Below are positions 54,321 to 64,000 of a DNA stretch of 64,000 nt, piece by piece. The DNA is from Papio anubis (taxonomy: Eukaryota > Chordata > Mammalia > Primates > Cercopithecidae). Each line of letters starts with the position of its first letter. Within the stretch, counting starts at the first letter, position 1. Location: NCBI RefSeq assembly GCF_008728515.1, contig NC_044976.1:32201376-32265375 (forward strand). The letters run 5' to 3'. The position numbers and the translations under genes are program-made. The notes beneath the pieces were generated by a model. That model worked only from the letters and a program-made list of their open reading frames with translations, did no database searches and was not told where the DNA came from.

Positions 54321-54334
54321 TGCACAACTTCTAA

Positions 54335-54485
54335 AGCACGAGTTGTTACCCTGGGGCTCAAAGATGAGTTTCAAGTAGTTTGTGAGTCCACCCATAGAAA
54401 TTAAATGCAAAATTTTAGTTCAGTGTATGTATATTATGGGAGAGAGTCCCTGGATGTCATCAGAAGTTCAGAGGGATCCATATCT
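54335..54485. mobile_element. Possible short hAT-type element
   Basis: Wording such as 'gtttgtgagtccacccatag' and 'catcagaagttcagagggatcc' recalls decayed hAT (Charlie-like) elements. Ends not clear; tentative. Confidence 0.4.
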
Positions 54486-54514
54486 CCACCCTGCCCAAGT
54501 TAGGAACTTGAGAC

Positions 54515-54730
54515 AGTATTACAGAATGGTCAAGACATAATGGTCAACTCTGAAGTCTGATCACCTGGATCAGCCAGCTGTGTGACCTTGGGAAGTCACT
54601 TCATCCCTCCTCTTCCTTCAGTTTCTATCCATAATACAGGGCTAATGATAATACACTCCCCATACGGCTGCTGAGAACACTCAATGAGACGTTGCATTTC
54701 AAGCTGAGAAGAATGCTGGGCACAAAGATG
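54515..54730 (+). mobile_element. MIR SINE
   Basis: 'ggatcagccagctgtgtgacc', 'ttgggaagtcacttcatccc', 'tccataatacagggctaatg' and 'gctgggcacaaagatg'. Confidence 0.88.
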
Positions 54731-56064
54731 TGTTATATGTACGAATGTTTTTTATGCAGACACATACACACAGCACACTTAATAATATATACACTGCATA
54801 TACTGTATAAGTGCTCATTTTTATGATCAGGAAGCACTATTCCAAAGCCTGCAGTTGATTCATCCCACCCTACTCCTTGCTCATTCCCTCCTGCATCCCC
54901 CTCTCCGCCTTGGAATTTCCTCTCCCTCAGCATTCCCTGATCCTTGGCATCTTGAAACACCAACAAAGTCAGCAGAAATAATGGGCAGAGAAAGGAAGAG
55001 GGGAAAGAATCAACGTTTGGGGCTCAGAAACCAGCCTAGTAGATAGGGGATGCCATGAAGCTTGAGGTGCAAGTCTTCGGAGCTGCTAAGGCCCTGGGGG
55101 CTGGCTCTGACATGGAGTTAGAAGTCAGGGTCTGAGTCCAGGTGCGGAGAGAAGTGGGCTCAAGAGAGGCAGGTGGAGTCTGGCCCTAACCTAGGGAGGC
55201 AAGGGTCTGGCGGGCTTGGGCACAGCAGGGTACGGACCAGCCAGGGGCTTGGGTACGCTGCAGCATAGTAGGCATCTGCATGTCCTAGTCCTAGAATGCT
55301 CAGTCCTGTGCCACCCTCTGGGAAGGATGGGGCTTCTCCACAGTCAGGATGGGCTTGAGGTCTGCAGGACAGACAGCACTATCTACAGCTGAGCAGGGAT
55401 GGGGAGAGCGATACTCAATCATCAAATTAGAAACATCACAAATTCCTGGAAATGATAGTGAAGCAATTCTGCTTGGAAGGGGACAGGATCGATGGCATTG
55501 GCAGGCCTGTCATGCCCTCGCAGACTCATGGAGAAAGTTGTGGTGGCTCCCTCAGCCTGCAGGGAAGGCACAGGCGAAGATGAACGCCCGCACGAAGGCT
55601 GTAACAGGCAGCCAGAGAAGGCTGGCATTGAGGGACGGACTCCAGATACAAGCTCCCTCATACATGAGTTATCCCAATGACTCACAGTCCTGGGTAGTGA
55701 TTAGAGGGAAAGCTATTGAGAAATATATATTTACTCCAATTCTACACTTGAGAATGAAACACACATCATTAGCCATAAAAGTAGGATTAAGACAACAGAG
55801 CATTATTTGCAAATGATAAACCGACATGGGCACAGATTTAAACATGTACAAAAGATGTAAATCTGAGCAGTGAATGCTTAGTTATATTGCTTCTGAAGAT
55901 AGTTCTTATTTGCTGCCTGGATTAGGTGGTGGGTACATTCTTACATGGTTACTCTCCATTCAACAAACTCTACAAAGGATGGGCCAATGACTTGTACATG
56001 AGAAACCAATATTCTGCCATTCTAGGGAGCCAGGGGCCCCAGGGGCTGCCAAGAAGAGCCTCAG
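54731..56064. other. No supported feature
   Basis: About 1.3 kb unassigned. A 155-codon plus frame (55349-55816) is the longest here. It starts in a poor context, has no recognisable domain, and overlaps open frames on the other strand. I treat it as chance. Confidence 0.4.
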
Positions 56065-56067
56065 GGA

Positions 56068-56212
56068 TGATTCTGAGTAGTCCATGAGCCAGTACCACCA
56101 GCATCACCTGTGAGCTCCTTGGAAATGCGTCTCAGACTGAATCTGATTGTGCACATTCACAAATTCCCAGCTGATTTGCATGCATGTGAAAGTTTGAGAA
56201 GCACCTTTCCAG
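56068..56212. mobile_element. MER5A-like hAT element
   Basis: 'ccaccagcatcacctgtgagc', 'cttggaaatgc', 'tgaatctgattgtgcacattc' and 'gtttgagaagcac' in order match MER5A, with part of the central CCCACCC block lost. Confidence 0.8.
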
Positions 56213-56335
56213 AGCAGTTTGTCAACCTTTTAAAATCAGGAACCCCTTATGAAGATTCACATAAAATGATTGCCTCCTTCTTCAGTGTGGTTTAAAATTC
56301 AAAATAAAATGAATAAAAACAAGTCAAAGCAAAGG
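56213..56335. mobile_element. Second hAT-like scrap
   Basis: 'cagagcagtttgtcaacctttt' then 'atcaggaaccccttatgaag' has the common hAT start pattern. Only one end is visible. Confidence 0.45.
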
Positions 56336-56849
56336 TCATTCTGAAGATGCTTTTTCAAACTGCACATACACCTCCCTTCTGGCTCCCACTTACAATATAT
56401 GATGCAAAAACTACTCTCCATGACTCCAGGAAGTCAGGATTGGGGAGGCATATACCCAGGTAAAGAATGACTGACAGAGAGCTGCAGCCCCGCTGTGCAG
56501 ATGGCATGTCTGTAACCCAGAGAGGGGCTGCCCAAGAAGCCCCAATTTCTGCTTTGGTGCTTCCCGAGGCAGGGAGCCTCAGTTCTAGGCAGATACGAGT
56601 GCTAGAAATGACTTTAAGTTTGCTCCTCTGGAATGTACATTTCACAGCCTGACTGCCACTATCTGATGTCAGCTTTTGACAACAGTCCTCATTTCGCCTA
56701 AGAGTCTCCTTCCTTCAAGTGAACAGCCTGAAGTCCTTCAAGATCCATCTTGCAACATAAAGTCCTTCCTCATCCTGTTCATTCTCCTGTGGTCCCACTT
56801 GAGTTTGTCAATGTCCCTCTTTGGGTATGGGTAGCAAGGGATATACTTA
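56336..56849. other. No supported feature
   Basis: Unassigned. A 96-codon minus frame (56355-56645) has no recognised domain. Confidence 0.4.
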
Positions 56850-57120
56850 AATTTTTCTCTTTTCTTTTACATTTAACCTTACATTAATCAAAACATGCAT
56901 TCTTATTGTAAAAATAACATAACTATGTTACAAAAACTTTTCAATACAAAAGATTAAAAAATCATTCATAATCAAGCCATCCTCATACCCATATTATTAT
57001 TAGCATGTTGCTATATTTCCTTCTAGTCTTATTCACCTGCGTATACATCCTTACGTGGCAATGTACATAATAAACAGATAATTCTGTAGCCTGTTTTGTT
57101 ATTTTTTAACTTAAACATAA
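56850..57120 (-). mobile_element. L1M-type 3' region, tentative
   Basis: AT-rich sequence with 'cattcttattgtaaaaataac' and 'attctgtagcctgttttgtt' wording, as in antisense old L1 3' UTRs such as that at 690-1390. Low similarity. Confidence 0.45.
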
Positions 57121-57201
57121 TTTATGCTGCAGCAGTCTTGACAATCATTGGCTTCCCACTCCAGTGTGTAACTGAGAACTGAACTCAGTCCCCCAAGATG
57201 T

Positions 57202-57557
57202 TGAAAATGGTTTGACTGTGTCCCCACCCAAATCTCATCTTGAATTCCCACTTGTTGTGGGAGGAACCCAGTGGGAGGTAATTGAATCATGGGGGCAGGT
57301 CTTTCCCCTGCTGTTCTCATAATAGTGAATGAGTCTTGTGAGATCTGATAGTTTTTAAAAGGGGAGTTCCCTTGCACAAGCTCGCTCTTTGCCTGCTGCC
57401 ATCCATGTAAGACGTAACTTGCTCCTTCTTGCCATCTGCCATGATTGTGAGGCCTCCTCAGCCATGTGGAACTGTAAGTCCATTAAACCTCTTTCTTTTG
57501 TAAATTGCCCAGTCTTGGGTATGTCTTTATAAGCAGCATGAAAATGAACTAACACAG
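57202..57557 (+). mobile_element. THE1 solo LTR
   Basis: 356 bp, TG...CA ends, with 'gtccccacccaaatctcatc', 'gggaggtaattgaatcatgg', 'aatagtgaatgagtcttgtg' and 'ccattaaacctctttctttt' (poly(A) region). Flanks GATGT (57197-57201) and GATGG (57558-57562) fit a 5-bp target site with one change. No internal sequence remains, so the provirus was lost by LTR recombination. Confidence 0.92.
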
Positions 57558-57744
57558 ATGGTTTGACCAGTTCAGAGGAAAAAGAGAAGAGTTTCTCCAC
57601 CAATGCTTTCATATGGCAGCCTGCATGGCATTGTTCATCTTGCACCCCCTAGGGTCTCATAAATGTGGCAGCTCTTTGGAGCCCCTTCTTTTATTCTGTA
57701 CTGATGTCATCTACTTTTAGTGAGGCCTAAATATACAGGGCATT
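57558..57744. other. No supported feature
   Basis: Short unassigned stretch. Confidence 0.4.
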
Positions 57745-57880
57745 CAACCATGTATTCATTCATTGGGCAAAAATTTGCTGAGACCCACCATGTACAAAGC
57801 AGTATGCTGGGGTCTCTGTCTGCAGTGGTGAACAAGACAGCTCTGGTCCCATGAGTTCACAGAACTTTTATGGTGGTGAC
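57745..57880 (-). mobile_element. L2 LINE, 3' end
   Basis: 'gtattcattcattgggcaaaa', 'caccatgtacaaagcag' and 'ggtgaacaagacagctctgg' are the antisense L2 end. Confidence 0.78.
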
Positions 57881-57944
57881 CTCAGCAAAGCAACAGAGCA
57901 CAGGAAGGGGAAGAGACAGAAATCCAGTAAGAACCCATCACAGG

Positions 57945-58110
57945 CTAACCATGGGTGCTTGACTTGCATACATCAGCTCACAGAATCCTCACAACTCTTT
58001 TGCATTGCAGATGAGGAAAAAGCAGTTCAAGGATACTTGTCCAAAGTCAAAGAGGTAGTAAATGGTAAAGGCAGAATTCAACCCCAGGAGTGCCTGACTT
58101 TAAAGCTCTT
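57945..58110 (-). mobile_element. MIR SINE
   Basis: 'agaatcctcacaactctttt', 'gcagatgaggaaaaagcag', 'gtccaaagtcaaagaggtag' and 'gcagaattcaaccccag'. Truncated at one end. Confidence 0.85.
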
Positions 58111-59009
58111 TCTGAATTCCCTAAATTTACATGGAGATTATAAGATGCTCTGCCTCTCCTGACCCTCCAGTAAGCTCTAGAAATTTTAGAAGGCCATTAT
58201 AAGACACTCCCAACAATGTGCTTCAATTATTTCATAAAAGAAAGACAAAAATAACAGAATACTGCCCGGTCTCAGAGGTGTGATTATATTTGGAGAAAGG
58301 AGGGGAAAAGGGGACCTTTTCTGCAGAAGCACATCCACCAGGAGCATGATTTAGACAAAAGTGTAATTTAGATACCTTATTTTTCATTTGACCAGCCAAC
58401 ACACATTTGTGCAATTTAAATCTTTTCAGAATCACTCTGACAAACAAGTATCCATGAGTTGACTCAGTCTGCTTCTTATCACTATCAGACTTTGAAAACT
58501 CCACCTCCCCCTTCATAATTACTCCAGGCAATCAGCACCAACTGATCAATCAAACAAAGAAAATTGCAGGTTTGAAGCTTTAATTAAATCTATCCGGCAC
58601 TATCTAATTAAAGAAAATCTTTACTCTTCTACATACTCCAAAATAGAAGAAGCCCACTCCTTCGGGGTTCTACAAATAATTTGCCACGTTGAGGCCTTCA
58701 CCTAGCTTACACTGGAGGAACAGTGCAGTGGAGAAAAGACAGCCATTCCCTCTTCCTTTCCTTCTTGCTTAAGTGCAGGCAAATTCCAAACATCAAGGGA
58801 GACAGGGCTGTAGAATCGTGTCTCTGGCAGATTTCCTCTCATCCAGCACTGTCCTTTAGGGTAGATGGGTCCTTATTCTGGCTGACTGTTGCCCAGGACC
58901 TTTCTCCTGCCCTCCACAGGCCCATGTGGCTGGAGGGCACTGGCTCAGAGCAGGGAGAAAATGCTAAGAACTCAGCCACACCTTGTTAGCATAGGGCTTA
59001 TGAGCCATT
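58111..59009. other. No supported gene; possible non-coding constraint at 58540-58650
   Basis: Unassigned, repeat-poor. The part at 58570-58620 has two homeodomain-like TAATTAAA cores ('ctttaattaaatc', 'ctaattaaagaaa') in a short space. Nothing more can be said from sequence. Confidence 0.35.
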
Positions 59010-59110
59010 CTGAAGCTCAGCTTTCTCCTCTGCAAAATGGGATTAATAGGACACTTCAATTGGATTATTGAGAGAAGTCAATAACATAATGCGCCTGAGA
59101 AGTCACAACA
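59010..59110 (+). mobile_element. MIR SINE fragment
   Basis: 'agctttctcctctgcaaaatg' then 'ggattaataggacacttc' is the MIR core. The ends are lost. Confidence 0.65.
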
Positions 59111-59165
59111 ATCAAACGGAATTGAGAGGAGCAACACTGGGCACTTACAAGGGTGGAGCTTTGCC

Positions 59166-59260
59166 GTAGTGGATACAAATCTGCCTCTGTCTGCAAGAAC
59201 TCTTTGTGTCTGCATTCCCCGACCCTTGCAGACTAAGGCAGGTTTGAAAATATCCACTAC
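59166..59260 (+). other. Long imperfect hairpin, microRNA-precursor-like
   Basis: 59166-59197 pairs with 59225-59260. By eye there are about 30 base pairs (one G-U), one 2x2 internal loop, a 4-base AAAA bulge on the 3' arm and a loop of 27 bases. The length and stem fit a pre-miRNA, but the loop is long and decayed short DNA transposons give the same shape. No known miRNA seed was recognised. The 3' flank forms a further perfect 7-bp hairpin (CTGCAAG/CTTGCAG, about 59260-59277). Confidence 0.5.
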
Positions 59261-59277
59261 TGCAAGGCTTCTTGCAG

Positions 59278-60424
59278 AACTAGAAAGCTTCTTTATTGTC
59301 CAGATTTCTTTATCTCTGGACTGTGAGGAATTCCTCTTATAACTGAAATCCAGCTAAACTATCAGAGCTGAGATCTGTCCCTGTTCCTCTTTGCTTTGTA
59401 GGGTTTATGTAAGTTTAAGATTTGCCTTGTCTTTGATATGTAGCTGTGGAACTTTAGAGAAGGGAGAAGTTGTATGCAGCTCTACCAGCTGACCAGGGCA
59501 TCACAAAAGCCCCCACATCTCTAGTTAAGAGCTCTTTGGGATAAAATAATCAAATTGGGAAGGTGGAGTCAATTGTTCAGGCTTCCTTCCTTATGAGGCT
59601 TGATAAGGCAGCCACTGCTTATGGAGGGACAAAGGTGGCAGTGATGATGGGAGAGACTGAACTGGCACAGTGAAGGACTGCCAGGTGCAGATGAGCTAGC
59701 CACTATAAAATTCATGAAAACATTTTCTCCTTCAGGCAGGATTGAAGACACTGCAATGCCAGTCCGCAAGACGGTAGGGGCATCACGTAGTCAGAAACTG
59801 CTTCCATGAATTCAACAGCCAGGCTAGTAGCCTATACTGTCTACAGTCTTTACCATGTCACCTAGGCAACCCCAGTCAGCTGCAGCTCCTGGGGCAACGG
59901 GTGCAGTAATACGTGAGGTCTAAGTTTACATGAAAGTTTATTTCTCACTTATGTAAAATTCAATCAATCAGTAGCAGATAGGGGAGGGGGTGGGTTCTGC
60001 TCCATGCAGTCATCCAGGCATCTAGGCTTCTCTATCTCCTATTTCCAAGGAAAGATAGAAAGACAGGATTGCAGAGGAGGCTTTCTGCCCAGACCTGGAA
60101 GGGGCACACATCATTTCCATCTACCTTCCACTAAGTCATATGACTCCATCTAGATGCAAGGAGGTCTGGGAAAATATTGTCCCTAGCTAGGCGGCTGCTT
60201 CCCACTAACACCTACACTGAGGAAAAGGAGCAAGATGGATGGTGGGCAATTAGTCTTCTCTGCCACACTGCTTAACGTGCCATTGGAAAATAAACTGTTT
60301 GCCAAAGACAAATGCTGGAATTGTTGAAACAGCCAAGAGCAATACCTACATAGAGTAGAAAGAATCCCAGAAGGTCAGGGATATTTTATAGTCCTTCTAC
60401 ATGCATCTCCAGCATCATTCAATC
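59278..60424. other. No supported feature
   Basis: About 1.1 kb unassigned, with no repeat that I can name and no coding signal. Confidence 0.4.
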
Positions 60425-60612
60425 ACACAATTTCAGAGCTGGAAGAAGCTTTGGAGTTCCTCTAGATTTAAATCCTCATATTGTAAGTCAGGAAAATGCA
60501 GCTGGCCCTGAGAAGGAATAGGATTTCGTGAAGATCACAAGCAAACCAGTGGCCAAGCTGGGACAGAACCCAGGTCTCCACGCCCCTGGCCTGGCTCTTG
60601 GCACCACATCTG
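60425..60612 (-). mobile_element. MIR-like old SINE
   Basis: 'tttcagagctggaagaagc', 'agaagatcacaagc'-type core ('gtgaagatcacaagcaaacc') and 'ggacagaacccaggtctcc' follow the order of an antisense MIR-related element. Family membership not certain. Confidence 0.55.
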
Positions 60613-61599
60613 GTGAGAGAGTAGACCCACTTATGGGTACAATAATTTGGCTCTTTTGTCACTGAAAAGTCGAGAATTGATTTAGTTTTAGATTTACTTT
60701 AACTCCAAGAGAATGAGGTACTCAATATTTGGGAGGTGTTTATTTGGGTACCAGGTCTGCTGAAAAAGAAACAGAGGGAAGACTAGAATGACCAGTCCAA
60801 ACCTGCCTCCACCCTGCAGACAATATCCCCATGTCACTAGGGTCCCTTGAAGAGCAAATTCTGTGGCCCCAAAAGTTCAGGGAATAAGAGTTGAGGATAA
60901 AGAAGGGGGAAACTTCCTGTCTCAGCAACAGTGCTGTCAGCAGCCACTTGGAAGAGAGGGGCCGATGAGGGTCTAGAGGTGGGCACCTCTGCTCTAGCGG
61001 AACGTTGCATCTTTGGCCAATATCTCATGATGCTGCAAGCAGGACCAATTGTGAGAAGTGATGCAGGCAGCACAGCCTTTTGGACTGAGCCTCTGGCTCC
61101 AGGGAGTTTTAAATTTTGGCTGCTATTAAACAGCAGACTTGGTGAATGAGCAAGGTGAGGCTTTGTCACAAATATTGATTTTGACCTTGAACCACAGGGT
61201 CCTACTGTGAGTGCAGAGATTGCTCAGGACCCCGACACTGCTGCCCACCTGGCTTTGTGTATCACCTGCTGCCAACCCCTCCCCCACCACGTCTGCCCAG
61301 ACCCTCCCTTTGGCATTAGGGATGGAGCACATGGCTGCCCCCATGGGGTCACTGCAATTGGTTTCCAGAGCCTCATCCCTGGCAGACCCCACTCCTCCCC
61401 TTCCATAACCCCCTTCAGTGCTGGTCAGGTGGTGCTGACCTGTGTGAACTTGGGAATCAAGCAGACATCAGGGTCCCAGGTATCCAGCCTTCCACTCCAA
61501 AGCCTACCTGGTAAAGGATTGTGAAGGAAGCAGACTGCAGTAACCCCACAAAACAGGCCACTTCCCTGTCCCAAGAAGCCCTCCTAGCAATAACCAGCG
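60613..61599. other. No supported feature
   Basis: Unassigned. Frames up to 110 codons on both strands around 60837-61524 overlap one another and show no domain. Confidence 0.4.
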
Positions 61600-61895
61600 G
61601 GTTTTGTCTTCTGCAGCCCACTTCCTCTGCCTCCTTATTAACCATAGCTAACTTTCCTAATTAACTACACAGCTCCTACCAACAAGTTTGCCTCTGGATG
61701 GCAAATTTGCCAGCATTTAGGGTGAATCAAACATAGTTACTTTTCAGATGTTAGGGGTTTGATAAAATCCATAATGCCTTTGGCCTCAAACCCTCTTCCT
61801 ATTAATTATTAAACCCCTGTGTGTTGCAAGGGTAATTGAATCCATGTTTCTAATTAGTTTACACTTAATTCATCAGAACAATTTTTAAAGGTCTG
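61600..61895. promoter_or_regulatory. Candidate regulatory block, homeodomain-motif rich
   Basis: Repeat-free AT-rich sequence with many TAAT/ATTA cores ('cctaattaactac', 'cctattaattattaaac', 'tctaattagttta', 'cttaattcatc') and a perfect 14-bp palindrome TGGCAAATTTGCCA at 61699-61712 that is close to an NFI site with one extra spacer base. Such clusters occur in developmental enhancers. Function is not shown. Confidence 0.35.
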
Positions 61896-62140
61896 ATGGA
61901 TGTCCCAATAAGCCTCATGGGCAGTTTAATGAATCTTTATTTAAAAAGAAATTGGACACACACCAAACTGTTAACAGTGGTTACCTCTAGGGAGCAAGGC
62001 TGGGACAAGGGCCTGGGAAAGGAGGCAGGTGCATTTTTCTCACTCTATAGACTGCTGACCTTCTTAAAGCAGAAAATACCTATTACATTCACTATTTTAG
62101 AGAAACTGCTTAAAAAGGAAAAAGGAATGGATTTTTAAAA
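61896..62140. other. Possible old repeat end, unassigned
   Basis: 'ccaaactgttaacagtggtt' and 'acctctagggagcaaggctg' is wording common near the ends of old interspersed repeats. Family not named. Confidence 0.35.
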
Positions 62141-62184
62141 AGGAAATTGAATGAATGAATGCAAATAAATCCCAAGTAGTGAAA

Positions 62185-62258
62185 AGGCATTTTGGTGTAG
62201 TGGGGAAAAGCCTTGTTTCTGGCTCTAGGAGACCCCTTACCCACCCCTCTTTAGCCTC
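62185..62258 (+). mobile_element. MIR SINE, 5' part (split by MSTA LTR)
   Basis: 'ggcattttggtgtagtggg' then 'cttgtttctggctctagg' is the MIR head. It continues at 62680 after the LTR. Confidence 0.65.
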
Positions 62259-62679
62259 TGCATTAGTCCATTCTTGCATTGCTGTAAAGAAATACCTGAG
62301 ACTGGGAAATTTATAAAGAAAAGTGGTTTAATTGGCTCACAGTCCCACTGGCTGTACAGGAAGCACGATGCTGGCATTTGCCTGGCTCCTGGGGAGGCCT
62401 CAGGAAACTTACAACCACGGCATAAGGCAAAGGGGGAACAAGCACATCACATGGCAAAAGCAGGAGCAAGAGAGATGGGGGAGGTGCCCCACACTTAAAT
62501 GACCAGATCTCGTGAGAACTCACTCACTATCGTGAGAACAGGACCAAGAGGATGGTGATAACCATTCATGAGAAATCCACCCCTATGATCGAATTACTTC
62601 CCACCCGGCCCCACCTCCAACATTGGAGATTACAATCCAGCATGAGATTTGGGCAGGGATACAGATCCAAACTGTATCA
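62259..62679 (-). mobile_element. MSTA-like solo LTR (MaLR)
   Basis: About 421 bp in antisense, from 'tgcattagtccattcttgc' to 'ccaaactgtatca'. Landmarks 'gtttaattggctcacagtc', 'tcctggggaggcctcaggaa', 'agatctcgtgagaactcac' and 'cctccaacattggagattac'. The length fits MSTA better than THE1. Inserted in a MIR. Confidence 0.9.
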
Positions 62680-62800
62680 GCTATTTGACAGCTTAGAGGC
62701 CTTACATGCTTGCTTAACTTCTGCAAAGGGAATTAATACCACCCACCTCCTAAGGGTATTGTTGAATTATTAGATAACATGTACAATGTCTATTTAAAAC
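62680..62800 (+). mobile_element. MIR SINE, 3' part
   Basis: 'gcttgcttaacttctgcaaag', 'acctcctaagggtattgttg' and 'taacatgtacaatgtctatt' continue the MIR at 62185-62258. Confidence 0.7.
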
Positions 62801-62919
62801 CTTTCAGCATGAACCATCTTTTTTAGATATGTATTGAGTTCCTCAGCAGGGCATACAGGGTCCCTGGTGGAGCTGGCCTGGGCCACTGTTCTACCTTCCC
62901 ACTATAATCCAGCCAAAGT

Positions 62920-63055
62920 GAACCTACCCATTGTCATTCTGCACCTCACCTTTCTCTTACTTTTGCCTAGACCTATGCACATACTATTTCTTGGCTCAAA
63001 ACACTCCCATCCCTCCTTCCACTCTCTGTTAGGGATCTCTTCCTCCAGAGAGCAT
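62920..63055 (+). mobile_element. L2 LINE fragment, tentative
   Basis: C/T-rich sequence with 'cctagacctatgcacatac' and 'ttcttggctcaaaacactcc', fitting the L2 region before the end. Low similarity. Confidence 0.5.
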
Positions 63056-63214
63056 TGATTCACTCACTCCATAAGTATTCGTTTAGCACCTACTATATGC
63101 CAGGCTCTCTGTTAGGCCCTGGAGAGCTACAATGAAAAGTAAAGAGTAAAGAGATACAGTTCTTGTCATCAAGGAGCTTACAGCCTTGTGCAGTAGATGG
63201 GCATAAATGAAGTA

Positions 63215-63259
<45 letters not shown>

Positions 63260-63440
63260 AAAACCACAAAGGGTGAATGCACAGTAATCTGAGCAGGTAT
63301 CACAGGAGGGTTTGACCAGGTTGTGAGGAAAGGGTGTCCCTGGGCAAGGAAGGGACAACTGAATTATTTGAGGAATAAGTAAGGGATAACTAAGCAAAGG
63401 GGCAGATGGAGGGGGTTCATCCCAGACCTCCAGATGAGCA
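63056..63440 (-). mobile_element. L2 LINE, 3' end, with (CA)n inside
   Basis: 'gattcactcactccataagta', 'acctactatatgccaggctc', 'cttgtcatcaaggagcttac' mark the antisense L2 end. A CA microsatellite at 63216-63257 has grown within it, and L2-like sequence resumes after. Confidence 0.8.
63216..63257 (+). repeat. (AC)21 microsatellite
   Basis: Pure dinucleotide run of 42 bp, likely polymorphic in length. On the minus strand it creates a Cys-Val run in a chance frame. Confidence 0.97.
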
Positions 63441-63449
63441 TCCACAAAG

Positions 63450-63625
63450 ATCTCCCCCAAGGCTAGATCAGGTTCCCCAGTCATAGCACTTATAGCCTGA
63501 TTATTTAACTGTCTCCCTAAAGATATCTTGAGTTCCTTGAAGGCAGAAGCTGTCTTGTTAACTGTCGTATCTCCGACACCTGGCATTCCTGGTAGGCATT
63601 CAATAAATATAGAATAAATTTCCAT
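63450..63625 (+). mobile_element. L2 LINE, 3' end
   Basis: 'agtcatagcacttatagcctg', 'cttgagttccttgaaggcag', 'acctggcattcctggtaggc' and 'attcaataaatatag'. Opposite in direction to the L2 at 63056-63440. Confidence 0.85.
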
Positions 63626-64000
63626 GAGAGCATAAACACATGTGTCCAGCATGGTGGCTGGAACATAGTAGCTGTTTGGTGTCCTCGTTCCTCTGTTCTC
63701 CTTTCCAGTGTCCTCACTCTGTTTCAATCCTAAACAAAGACTTTTCCCTCATCCTCATAGGTCCTCCCAGCCTCCTCCTGCCCACAAGAGCACATTCCCA
63801 GAGGGATTCTGGGGATCCCTTCAAGGACATCCCTATTGATGTGCAAGGCACACCTTTTAAGAAATCCAACAAACAGGTCCTTTGGGTGCCTCTGCTGTGA
63901 TACATATTCATAAGAAGACAGTAAATCTGGCAAATTTGTGGATTTTTACAACTTCCAAACAGGTGTCTAACACCAGTTGAGTGAAATCTGCAACTAGCTC
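63626..64000. other. No supported feature
   Basis: Unassigned sequence to the window end. Overlapping 65-86 codon frames on both strands look like chance. Confidence 0.4.

Noticed and set aside
55349..55816. 155-codon plus-strand frame
   Set aside because: No recognisable domain, overlapped by open frames on both strands, and no promoter or splice context.
63216..63257. Periodic repeats as a CRISPR array
   Set aside because: Simple dinucleotide run; no repeat-spacer layout anywhere, and the DNA is from a primate.
63083..63727. 214-codon minus-strand frame
   Set aside because: It runs through two L2 ends and an AC microsatellite that yields a Cys-Val run. No domain and no independent support.

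Overview
The window is nuclear DNA of a primate, most likely human or a close relative. The evidence is the repeat content: nine or so Alu copies (older J/S types plus two AluY-like copies with clear target-site duplications), a full-length L1PA-type LINE-1 with its 5' UTR, a complete THE1/MaLR provirus, MST/THE1 solo LTRs, and a background of old mammalian repeats (MIR, L2, L1M, hAT fragments). I see no intact protein-coding gene, no tRNA or rRNA gene, no CRISPR array and no CpG island. Nearly all open frames are chance frames or pieces of transposons. The window reads as intergenic or intronic DNA; no exon could be supported.

Layout. 1-14 kb: Alu, an L1M 3' piece, many MIR/L2 copies, an AluY inside/next to an old L1M, a stem-forming old repeat split by an Alu, and a pair of short hAT elements near 13 kb. 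14-20 kb: Alu, a decayed 35-bp tandem repeat, AT-rich repeat-poor DNA with possible regulatory character, and an internally deleted L1M (17.8-19.8 kb). 20-30 kb: L2, old LTRs, three Alus, a perfect 21-bp hairpin, a solo LTR, and a local rearrangement in which a 230-bp block occurs twice in opposite orientation while its neighbour block occurs three times in the same orientation. 30.0-36.2 kb: a full-length but dead L1PA inserted into an L2. 37-38 kb: a 93-bp inverted repeat. 38.9-41.2 kb: an ERVL-type remnant (integrase and dUTPase pieces) between a MaLR-like LTR and an MLT2-like LTR. 41-51 kb: L2, MIR, an LTR split by an AluY-like copy, a GC-box/CCAAT-containing repeat-free block near 46 kb, and a MER20-like element. 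51.3-53.7 kb: complete THE1 provirus on the minus strand. 54-64 kb: MIR, hAT, THE1 and MSTA solo LTRs, L2, a microRNA-precursor-like hairpin near 59.2 kb and a repeat-free homeodomain-motif-rich block near 61.7 kb.

No set of genes here works together. The interest lies in how mobile elements inserted and rearranged: an L1 whose two ends carry the same short non-L1 sequence (suggesting that flanks of its source copy were carried along), an Alu with a filler that is an inverted copy of its own target site, a template-switch-like hairpin, and inverted repeats that could form long double-stranded RNA if transcribed. All repeat family names were assigned by eye from remembered consensus features; subfamily names are tentative.
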